From assembly GCA_900551195.1 (NCBI GenBank), contig URVD01000071.1, forward strand, positions 1-8,261: DNA of 8,261 nt, written 5' to 3'. The position numbers and the translations under genes were made by a program. A model generated the notes under the pieces. That model was given only the letters and a program-made list of their open reading frames with translations, did not search any database and was not told where the DNA came from. The stretch is from an uncultured Collinsella sp. Its GTDB lineage: Bacteria; Actinomycetota; Coriobacteriia; Coriobacteriales; Coriobacteriaceae. Below, one piece after another: positions 1 to 4,604 of the stretch (the first letter of the stretch is position 1; each line of letters opens with the position of its first letter).

Positions 1-203
1 TTTTGTCTAAAAGTGCTTGAACGTTAAATTGCAACATGCTTATTTCTCATTTCTTGTTGTATCTTTTATACTCTATTGTATGGCATAGTAAAACGCACAA
101 ATAGTCGTTATTAAAATAGTGTGTTATAAAATAATATATTTATAGATTGACTATTTAAGCTGTTTTTGTTAGGATAAAAGAAAACAAAAGGTGGTGCTTA
201 TAT
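1..203. other. AT-rich intergenic region, no gene seen
   Basis: This stretch is far richer in A and T than anything downstream, with runs such as ATAATATATTTATAG near 131-145. No ORF with a ribosome binding site was seen on either strand; the reverse-strand ORFs reaching into it are shadows of the genes that follow. It contains the promoter described separately at 147-175. The composition shift could mark a strong promoter/UP-element region or a junction of transferred DNA. The gene upstream lies outside the window. Confidence 0.6.
147..175 (+). promoter_or_regulatory. Probable sigma-70-type promoter for the abrB-like/vsr pair
   Basis: The -35 TTGACT (147-152, 5/6 match) is separated by exactly 17 bp from the -10 TAGGAT (170-175, 4/6 match). 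Transcription would start near 182, giving a leader of about 20 nt that carries the AAAAGGTGG ribosome binding site at about 187-193. The A/T-rich tract just upstream (121-146) could act as an UP element. The call rests on pattern matching only. Confidence 0.5.
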
Positions 204-470
204 ATGAACCTTTGGAAAGACCGCCGCGTGGATTCTTTGCATCGCGTGGTGCTGCCCCGGGAAGCGTTCAGTTTGCTGGGCTGGACGTCGGACGAAGTGC
301 TGGAGGCGGAAGCCTTGCCCGCGCAGGATGCTCTGCTGCTGCGCGCCCAAAACCATCCGCGCCCGCAGTGCTGTGCGTGCGGCGGCGCACAGGACCTTGT
401 TTCCCTGGGCGGCAGGCGCTGGCTGTGCGGGGCCTGCCTTGCCGCCGCGAACGCCGCAAGCAAAGCCTGA
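204..470 (+). CDS. AbrB/SpoVT-family DNA-binding regulator with C-terminal zinc ribbon
   Basis: This 88-residue protein has the swapped-hairpin AbrB/SpoVT domain at its N terminus: residues 7-36 read RRVDSLHRVVLPREA and continue to a LG(W) turn, matching the family pattern R-(K)VD-LGRVVLP-ELR-LGI. The C-terminal part (about 54-79) has C56-x-x-C59-G and C75-x-x-C78, a zinc-ribbon tail found in many small AbrB-type transition-state regulators. Such proteins bind AT-rich promoters as dimers or tetramers and act in the cytoplasm. The ATG at 204 is chosen because AAAAGGTGG lies about 10 nt upstream and a promoter sits at 147-175. Its last bases overlap the vsr reading frame in a different phase, so the two are probably co-transcribed and translationally coupled. 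The usual Gly of 'LGRVV' is His13 here, a mild deviation. Its targets cannot be inferred; the AT-rich DNA upstream makes autoregulation possible. Confidence 0.8.
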   Translation: MNLWKDRRVDSLHRVVLPREAFSLLGWTSDEVLEAEALPAQDALLLRAQNHPRPQCCACGGAQDLVSLGGRRWLCGACLAAANAASKA

Positions 471-982
471 TCTTCTCAACCCGCCGCAGCAAAAAGCGCC
501 CCAAGCCCGGCCTGCTGGACGGCATCGATACCTCGGACCTTTCCGCCGACGAGCGCGAACTGGTCCGCCGTCGCGCCGCCATCAAAAAGTCCATGAAGGG
601 CAACAAGCGCGCCAACACCAAGCCCGAGCTGCTCGTACGACAGCGCCTGCGGGCAGCGGGCCTTACGGGTTATCGCTTGGAATGGAAGGTTCCCGGCAAG
701 CCCGACATCGCCTTCCCCGGGCGCAAGATCGCCATCTTCGTCAACGGTTGCTTTTGGCACCGCTGCCCCAAGTGCAACCCAAGCCAGCCCAAGCGCAACG
801 TTGAGTTTTGGGAGGCAAAGTTCCGTCGCAACGTCGAGCGTGACCACGCTGCCGTGGCAGCACTCACTCAAATGGGCTGGACGCCCATAACTATCTGGGA
901 ATGCGAGCTCAAAAAGGATCACATCGACGCCACGATGGAAAAGGTCATCGAGCAGGTACGGGCTGCAGAGCCGCAGCGCTAA
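425..982 (+). CDS. vsr: Very short patch repair (Vsr) family mismatch endonuclease
   Basis: Vsr endonucleases nick DNA 5' of the T in T:G mismatches made by deamination of 5-methylcytosine, starting short-patch repair. Numbering from the GTG at 425 (185 aa), the conserved core is: a helical N-terminal part with KGNKRANTKPELLVRQRLR (58-76); the metal-binding acidic site PGKPD with D94; the signature GCFWH (108-112) preceded by FVN; VEFW and NVERD (126-140); and the closing GW-ITIWECEL (151-162). C109, C114, C117 and C160 probably form the structural zinc site. The residue at the E. coli His64 position is Asn107, as in other non-enterobacterial members. The start is uncertain. No in-frame ATG precedes codon 57 (593), which would leave only 129 aa and clip the N-terminal helix. 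GTG 425 has a weak GGCAGG upstream; a CTG at 467 overlaps the upstream stop. Coupling to the abrB-like gene is likely. No cytosine methyltransferase partner is in the window. Confidence 0.85.
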   Translation: MRGLPCRRERRKQSLIFSTRRSKKRPKPGLLDGIDTSDLSADERELVRRRAAIKKSMKGNKRANTKPELLVRQRLRAAGLTGYRLEWKVPGKPDIAFPGRKIAIFVNGCFWHRCPKCNPSQPKRNVEFWEAKFRRNVERDHAAVAALTQMGWTPITIWECELKKDHIDATMEKVIEQVRAAEPQR

Positions 983-1104
983 CAGCGAGCATTCACACGC
1001 CCCACACAGGCGAGCCACATCCACGTCACAAACCTTAGAAAGCCCTTAAGCCCAAAACCTTTCAAGAGTGTTACTCGATACCTCTGACCTGCGGTTTCAT
1101 CGTA

Positions 1105-1233
1105 ATGCCAAACCTCATTAAGCCTTTCTTTAGCGCTTCTTTGCGACGGCCGCGGCATAATACTGCCAACGCACGGGACCTAGCAGCAAACCTCGCGCGC
1201 AATCTTTTGGTGGACATCGAGGAGGCCGCATAA
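1105..1233 (+). CDS. Possible small ORF, 42 aa, unknown function
   Basis: An ATG-initiated frame encodes a basic 42-residue peptide starting MPNLIKPFF and ending NLLVDIEEAA. No convincing ribosome binding site precedes it, and the frame stays open upstream to a TAG at 1036 with no better start. The only support is its position: its stop (TAA, 1231-1233) lies 2 nt before the ATG of the next small ORF, whose ribosome binding site GAGGAGG falls inside its last codons, as in a coupled pair. No family was recognised. It may equally be chance or gene debris. Confidence 0.2.
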   Translation: MPNLIKPFFSASLRRPRHNTANARDLAANLARNLLVDIEEAA

Positions 1234-1235
1234 GC

Positions 1236-1445
1236 ATGCATTCTTCCAATGACGCAGCACAGCAGCCATCCCTAAAACATGCAAACCTTTTCTCCTTCCC
1301 CCCGACACAGAGAAACGGCCTCCCCGACTCCCCCACCACAAAAGCCAAACGCTCAACCGACCAGAGCCACAACTTGCGAGCATCCTTCGATAAGCTCCAA
1401 GCATCCCTAGACAAGGCGTTCCCCGAACAGGCAAGAGCAATCTAA
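1236..1445 (+). CDS. Small hypothetical protein, 69 aa
   Basis: The ATG at 1236 has a strong Shine-Dalgarno match, GAGGAGG (1219-1225), about 10 nt upstream, which is the main reason for calling it. The product is hydrophilic and rich in Ser, Lys, Gln and Pro. Residues 1-45 look disordered and a short amphipathic helix (about 48-66, NLRASFDKLQASLDKAF) closes the protein. There is no signal peptide, membrane segment or cysteine. No known family was recognised. It sits between vsr and the AraC regulator and ends 25 nt before the latter. A small antitoxin-like or accessory protein is conceivable, but nothing in the sequence supports a specific role. Confidence 0.4.
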   Translation: MHSSNDAAQQPSLKHANLFSFPPTQRNGLPDSPTTKAKRSTDQSHNLRASFDKLQASLDKAFPEQARAI

Positions 1446-1458
1446 GCCCATCGCGCTT

Positions 1459-1464
1459 TATACT
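1459..1464 (+). promoter_or_regulatory. -10 element placing the AraC transcript start at or near its ATG
   Basis: TATACT (5/6 match to TATAAT) ends 6 nt before the ATG at 1471. With normal -10 to start-site spacing, transcription would begin at or within a base or two of the A of ATG, giving a leaderless mRNA. This agrees with the absence of any Shine-Dalgarno sequence before 1471. No good -35 was found at the matching distance (1436-1441 reads AGCAAT), which lowers confidence. Confidence 0.4.
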
Positions 1465-1470
1465 GATGCC

Positions 1471-2409
1471 ATGCGAAACATGGATCACATAGAATTGCAC
1501 CGCGGAGGACGCGAGGAAGCGTTTCCCGAGACCGCCGAAGACTGGCCCTATATTGCCGAACGCGCAGAATTCGCTCGCTATCCGGGCAATTCCGTCCCCT
1601 GGCACTGGCATTCCGAAGTTGAGCTTTTCTACATGGAACAGGGAGCGATTGACTATCGAACGCGCGCGGCTCATGAGCACGTACGCTTTGAGGAAGGGTC
1701 CGCCGGCTTTATCAACGGCGGCGTTTTGCACAGCACGCTGCAATCACCCAATTCGGCACCAGCCATTCAAATGTTGCATATCTTTCAGCCGTCGATGCTC
1801 GGCGATCCCGCGGGACGCCTTCAAAAGCGCTATATCAATCCTTTGCTGCAATGTCGAGACGTCGATGTGCTCAAATGGTCGCCCACCAACCCCGACGATA
1901 TGCCCTTTATCGATTTGCTAAAGAGTTCCTTTAACCACGACCTTCAACGGCCGCAGAACGAGATGGCGCTTCGGAATAGCTTGTCAGAGCTCTGGATTCA
2001 GATTTACGCCAAGGCCGAACCGCTCTTTTCCTCCGACAACGCCTCTTGGATGACCAGCCGCGACGTACAGTTCAAGGCAATCCTGGACTTTATCCGCGCA
2101 AACTATGCAGCCGCTGTAGATGTGCCCCAGATGGCATCTGCAGCCGGCGTAAGCGAAAGAGAGTGTTACCGCATTATCGAAGCTTGCGCAGGAACGGCCC
2201 CGGCGGCATATCTGCGCGCATACCGCGTAAACCGTGCTTGCGAACTTTTGGCACACACCACGCGAACGGTTCAGACAGTCGCGCGCCAATGCGGCTTTGC
2301 GACAGCAAGCCATCTTGGCCAGGTATTTAAAGAACAAATGGGATGCACTCCTTCGAGCTATCGAGCAACGAGGCAGAATCTCGATAGTACCAGGCAGAAA
2401 TCCCGCTAG
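1471..2409 (+). CDS. AraC-family transcriptional regulator (cupin sensor plus AraC HTH)
   Basis: This 312-residue protein has the standard AraC/XylS layout. An N-terminal cupin-like sensor (about 30-150) carries the PWHWHSEVELFYMEQG motif, with H45, H47 and E51 in the usual places for ligand or metal contact. The C-terminal double helix-turn-helix (about 205-302) includes VPQMASAAGVSERECYR, the linker ELLAHTTRTVQTVARQCGF, and the signature SHLGQVFKEQMGCTPSSYR. It should bind direct-repeat operators and respond to a small molecule, often a sugar; the ligand cannot be told. No ribosome binding site precedes the ATG at 1471; TATACT at 1459-1464 suggests leaderless expression. A second ATG at codon 4 (1480) is an alternative start. 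Only 56 nt, with no terminator, separate it from the HAD phosphatase, so the two probably form one operon. Confidence 0.9.
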   Translation: MRNMDHIELHRGGREEAFPETAEDWPYIAERAEFARYPGNSVPWHWHSEVELFYMEQGAIDYRTRAAHEHVRFEEGSAGFINGGVLHSTLQSPNSAPAIQMLHIFQPSMLGDPAGRLQKRYINPLLQCRDVDVLKWSPTNPDDMPFIDLLKSSFNHDLQRPQNEMALRNSLSELWIQIYAKAEPLFSSDNASWMTSRDVQFKAILDFIRANYAAAVDVPQMASAAGVSERECYRIIEACAGTAPAAYLRAYRVNRACELLAHTTRTVQTVARQCGFATASHLGQVFKEQMGCTPSSYRATRQNLDSTRQKSR

Positions 2410-2465
2410 CCCTTCTTCTGTCACTGCATCAAACTTGCAGGCAAACAACAGAGAGGAGCAATCAT

Positions 2466-3089
2466 ATGAAGCACTTTGACCATATCGTATTTGACATTGA
2501 TGGGACATTGGCAGATACAGAAGAAAGCGTTCTATCATCGCTTGTCCAGATTGTCCAAGAAGAGACCGGCAAAACGCTCCCCCGACACGAGCTTGAATTT
2601 GCCCTCGGCATACCCGGCAAGGATGCCCTTGAGAAACTTGGAATCTACTCGCAGGCAACGTTGGATCGCTGGTGCCAAGTTGCCGCCAGCTTTAAAAGCA
2701 CCATCAGCGTGTTTCCAGGTTTGCTTGAAGTCATCGCAACACTCGCCGATAGCGGCTGCAAACTTGGCATCGTCTCCTCACGTGCACGCGACGAATACAC
2801 AGACGAAATTGCACCCCTTGGCTTCGATAAGTTTTTTGAACACATCATCCTTGTCGAAGACACAACCGAGCACAAGCCTTCGCCCGCACCCATGCTCGAA
2901 TATCTCCGACGTACGGGCGCGAATCCTGGCAACGTCGTCTACGTTGGCGACACCGTCTACGACGAACAATGCGCAACTTCAGCAGGGGTCAGTTTTGCCA
3001 GAGCGGCATGGGGATCACACCAAGACATCCCAAACGCCACCTACAACCTCAAAACCCCCAACGACCTACTAACCCTAACAACCAAATAA
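2466..3089 (+). CDS. HAD-superfamily hydrolase, phosphoglycolate phosphatase-like
   Basis: A complete 207-residue HAD phosphatase of the Gph/PpaX type, expected to hydrolyse a small phosphomonoester or pyrophosphate in the cytoplasm using Mg2+. Motif I is VFDIDGTLADT, with nucleophile D10 and acid/base D12. A helical cap occupies about 17-80. Motif II is the Ser in GIVSSRARDEY (104/105), motif III Lys is K137 in EHKPSP, and motif IV is YVGDTVYDE, with D162 and D166. Length is normal for the family. The ATG at 2466 follows GAGAGGAG about 8 nt upstream. It is probably co-transcribed with the AraC gene, which may control a sugar-phosphate pathway in which this enzyme removes a phosphate; the substrate cannot be deduced. 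A 'phosphoglycolate phosphatase' label would be a family name, not evidence of substrate. Confidence 0.9.
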   Translation: MKHFDHIVFDIDGTLADTEESVLSSLVQIVQEETGKTLPRHELEFALGIPGKDALEKLGIYSQATLDRWCQVAASFKSTISVFPGLLEVIATLADSGCKLGIVSSRARDEYTDEIAPLGFDKFFEHIILVEDTTEHKPSPAPMLEYLRRTGANPGNVVYVGDTVYDEQCATSAGVSFARAAWGSHQDIPNATYNLKTPNDLLTLTTK

Positions 3090-3119
3090 CCCACGCGTCC
3101 CACCCTTTCAGCCCCAACA

Positions 3120-3291
3120 CCATAAGGGCGATTGAGCAGAACGGCTTGGGCGGGTCCCCGTACTTAGTTTCCAAAATCATTCCGCAGCGCGAAAGCTTCT
3201 TATTATTTTCCGCCCTAACGCCACAAGGGCGACGACCTCGAGTAGGTCAACCTGGGAGGGACGAGGGCTTAGTTCCCCAATCTTTCCGCAG
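3120..3291 (+). repeat. Imperfect direct repeat of about 101-105 bp offset
   Basis: Two blocks recur in the same order. CCATAAGGGCGA (3120-3131) matches CCACAAGGGCGA (3221-3232) at 11 of 12 positions. The 25-nt block at 3163-3187 (CTTAGTTTCC...TTCCGCAG) matches the 24-nt block at 3268-3291 with a few mismatches and one gap. The offset is 101-105 bp. The downstream copy is the left part of the nested inverted repeat; the upstream copy is diverged and followed by a TTATTATTTT tract in place of the intact hairpin. This suggests duplication of one element and decay of one copy. Confidence 0.55.
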
Positions 3292-3378
3292 GGGGCAAAA
3301 AGCCTCGCCGCACGAAGTGCGCAGCGAGGCTTTTTGCATGCCCGAGGACGATTGGGGAACTAAGCCCTCGTCCCTCCC
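3254..3378. repeat. Nested inverted repeat element with 29-bp perfect arms
   Basis: The left arm at 3254-3282 (starting GGGAGGGACGAGGGC, ending CCCCAATC) is perfectly complementary over 29 bp to the right arm at 3350-3378 (starting GATTGGGG, ending GTCCCTCCC). The 67-nt interior contains a second, independent stem-loop acting as terminator (3295-3337). Two more pairs can form outside the arms after one mismatch. No target-site duplication is obvious at the ends. The size and terminal inverted repeats resemble a MITE/REPIN-type intergenic element, but a single-locus terminator fold is not excluded. Confidence 0.75.
3295..3337. terminator. Bidirectional intrinsic terminator between HAD gene and aldolase gene
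   Basis: GCAAAAAGCCTCGC (3295-3308) pairs perfectly with GCGAGGCTTTTTGC (3324-3337) over 14 bp, and the apical part CGCAC-GAA-GTGCG (3309-3321) adds a further 5-bp stem. A GC-rich stem is followed by a T-tract on both strands (TTTTT at 3331-3335 on plus, and the complement of AAAAA at 3297-3301 on minus), so it can stop both convergent genes. It lies 206 nt after the HAD stop and 75 nt after the aldolase stop. Confidence 0.85.
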
Positions 3379-3411
3379 CGGGATATGTAGCGAGTCGGAG
3401 TACCCTTGCTG

Positions 3412-4269
3412 TTACTCTGCTTTGCCCACGGAGTTGAGGTTGGTCATGCGGATCTTAACCAGCTCAGTGATCTCACGCATGCCCTCCTTGGCCGGCTTCT
3501 TGGGATCGAAGCAGGCGGGGTTCTCGGCCATGTAGGCCATGAAGCCCTTGGTGTAGGCCTGACGCAGCTCGGTGGCGTAGTTGACCTTGCAGATGCCGTT
3601 CTTCACGGCCTCGGCAACCTGCTCATCGGGCACACCGGAGGTGCCGTGCAGGACCAGCGGCACGTCGACGGCGTCGCGAATGGCCTTGACCACGGACTGC
3701 TCGATGTGAGGATCGCTCGTGTACACGCCGTGGCTGGTGCCAACGCCAATAGCGAGGGAGGTGCAGCCAGTGCGCTCGACGAACTCCTTGGCCTCGGCCG
3801 GATCGGTGTAGGGGCTCTCGCCCTCAACCGCGGGACCGTCGTCCTCCTTGCCGCCAACCTTACCGAGCTCGGCCTCGACAGGCACGCCCATGGCGCGGCC
3901 AGCGTCGGCGACGGACTTGGTCAGGGCGATGTTGTCCTCGAAGGACTCGTGCGAGCCGTCGATCATGACGGAGGTGTAGCCCGTGCGGAAAGCCTGCATG
4001 CAGCGGTCATAGCCATCACCGTGGTCGAGGTGCAGGGCGACGGGCACGGAAGCGCGCTCGGCAGCGGCCTTGACCATGCCGTAGAAGTAATCCAGGCCAG
4101 CGGTCTTAATGGTGCCCGGGGTGGTCTGCATGATGACGGGGGACTTGGTCTCCTCGGCAGCGGCCAGAACGGCCATAACAAACTCGAGGTTCTCGACGTT
4201 GAACGCGCCGACGGCGTAGTGGCCGGCCTGAGCGTCCTTGAGCATCTTTTCGGTGGTAACAAGTGCCAT
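3412..4269 (-). CDS. Class II ketose-bisphosphate aldolase (GatY/KbaY-like; fructose- or tagatose-bisphosphate)
   Basis: This 285-residue Zn-dependent aldolase cleaves a ketose 1,6-bisphosphate to dihydroxyacetone phosphate and glyceraldehyde 3-phosphate in the cytoplasm. Visible site residues are HLDHG with catalytic D82 and zinc ligand H83, the acidic loop AELGKVGGKEDD (133-144), zinc ligands H180 (GTSHGVY) and H208 (VLHGTSGVP), phosphate-binding GTSG (209-212), and KVNYATEL (228-235). Length equals the GatY/KbaY and Bacillus FbaA subclass. Details such as TTPGT, ESPYTDP-EAK-FVERTG and LHGTSGVPDE resemble my memory of tagatose-bisphosphate aldolases more than Bacillus FbaA, which has LHGGTG; substrate preference cannot be read safely. 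The ATG at 4269 is chosen because GGGAGAGGAG lies just upstream and MALVTTEKML is the family N terminus; extension to 4452 adds a non-homologous Cys-rich stretch. It is divergent from a DeoR repressor likely to control it. Confidence 0.9.
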   Translation of the reverse strand: MALVTTEKMLKDAQAGHYAVGAFNVENLEFVMAVLAAAEETKSPVIMQTTPGTIKTAGLDYFYGMVKAAAERASVPVALHLDHGDGYDRCMQAFRTGYTSVMIDGSHESFEDNIALTKSVADAGRAMGVPVEAELGKVGGKEDDGPAVEGESPYTDPAEAKEFVERTGCTSLAIGVGTSHGVYTSDPHIEQSVVKAIRDAVDVPLVLHGTSGVPDEQVAEAVKNGICKVNYATELRQAYTKGFMAYMAENPACFDPKKPAKEGMREITELVKIRMTNLNSVGKAE

Positions 4270-4320
4270 GAGCGTTTGCTCCTCTCCCTCGCCCGCATCT
4301 GGACATCGGGCGTACGTGTC

Positions 4321-4341
4321 CGCAAGGCGTTTTACCTTGCG
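4321..4341 (-). promoter_or_regulatory. Inverted repeat in the aldolase leader
   Basis: CGCAAGG (4321-4327) and CCTTGCG (4335-4341) form a perfect 7-bp inverted repeat around a 7-nt loop. If the aldolase starts near 4348, using the -10 at 4360-4355, this stem would lie at the extreme 5' end of its mRNA, about 50 nt before the start codon. It could stabilise the message or be an operator just downstream of the start site. It has no T-tract in the right place for an intrinsic terminator. Confidence 0.4.
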
Positions 4342-4493
4342 TTTTGCTGGGCCCATTGTATGAAAATCACATCTGTCGCATGTACGAGATATCGCCGGCA
4401 CGCAGGCCAAAACGCTCGTTTTTGAAAAGCAAACGGAAGGGAATCGGACCAAATCCCCCTATCCGATATCCCAGTTTTCGAGCGAATCACCTT

Positions 4494-4542
4494 TCTTTTG
4501 TAGAAAAGATAAGTAATCGAAAGGCGTTTTCTTGCTAGAAAA
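4494..4542 (+). promoter_or_regulatory. Pair of 16-bp palindromes, candidate DeoR operators
   Basis: TCTTTT-GTAG-AAAAGA (4494-4509) and TTTTCT-TGCT-AGAAAA (4527-4542) are both perfect 6-4-6 palindromes with A/G-rich right halves. Their centres are 33 bp apart, close to three helical turns, so a repressor could bind both on one face of the DNA. A weaker GAAA-ATGG-TTTC site follows at 4553-4564, next to the putative -10 of the DeoR gene. DeoR-family repressors commonly bind repeated sites of this general kind; the assignment here is inference. Confidence 0.45.
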
Positions 4543-4604
4543 GAAAATGAACGAAAATGGTTTCAACATAATTCCTGCAAATTTAGGTTGAGGATGGAGC
4601 AGCT

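Larger units (their letters stand above)
983..1470. other. Intergenic interval between vsr and the AraC regulator
   Basis: Apart from the two small ORFs at 1105-1233 and 1236-1445, this interval has no recognisable gene. No intrinsic terminator with a T-tract is evident after vsr. Codon use and conservation cannot be judged for such short frames, so part of the interval may be decayed coding DNA. The last part (1459-1464) carries a -10-like TATACT, described separately. Confidence 0.4.
3090..3411. other. Convergent intergenic region with repeats and terminator
   Basis: The region lies between the convergent HAD phosphatase and aldolase genes. It holds a 125-bp nested inverted repeat (3254-3378) with a terminator hairpin at its centre, and a degraded direct copy of its left half (3120-3200). 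A small hairpin GACCT-cgagt-AGGTC lies at 3234-3248, and CGCCCT/AGGGCG (3211-3216/3226-3231) forms another weak inverted repeat. No protein-coding gene is supported here; the ORF running from 2969 to 3535 on the plus strand crosses these repeats and is not real. Confidence 0.7.
4270..4604. promoter_or_regulatory. Shared divergent control region, aldolase/DeoR regulator
   Basis: The 335 bp hold the promoters of both divergent genes and no supported ORF. On the minus strand, TACAAT (4360-4355) is the best -10 for the aldolase, though no matching -35 was found. On the plus strand, CATAAT (4567-4572) could serve the DeoR gene, starting near 4579 ahead of GAGGATGGAG (4590-4599), also without a clear -35. 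An inverted repeat ATCGGA/TCCGAT (4443-4448/4462-4467), two 16-bp palindromes (listed separately) and a 10-bp-spaced direct repeat GAAAATG (4543 and 4553) are candidate repressor sites. Confidence 0.5.

Noticed and set aside
191..424. N-terminal 78 codons of the long plus-strand frame that ends in vsr (GTG at 191)
   Set aside because: This part lies out of frame under the abrB-like gene, lacks homology to Vsr proteins, and its GTG lies inside the ribosome binding site of the abrB-like gene.
1180..1743. 187-codon minus-strand frame
   Set aside because: It overlaps the AraC gene and small ORF in antisense, has no recognisable domain or ribosome binding site, and is explained by GC-rich codon use of the true gene.
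2969..3535. 188-codon plus-strand frame
   Set aside because: It begins inside the HAD gene, crosses the terminator and inverted repeats, and ends inside the antisense aldolase gene.
3406..4425. 339-codon plus-strand frame opposite the aldolase
   Set aside because: Its product is low-complexity (Gly, Leu, Val, His rich), as typical of the antisense of a GC-rich gene; the minus strand encodes a clear aldolase.
4270..4452. 61-residue N-terminal extension of the aldolase
   Set aside because: The extension does not resemble the family, passes through the leader inverted repeat and promoter, and an excellent ribosome binding site precedes the ATG at 4269.
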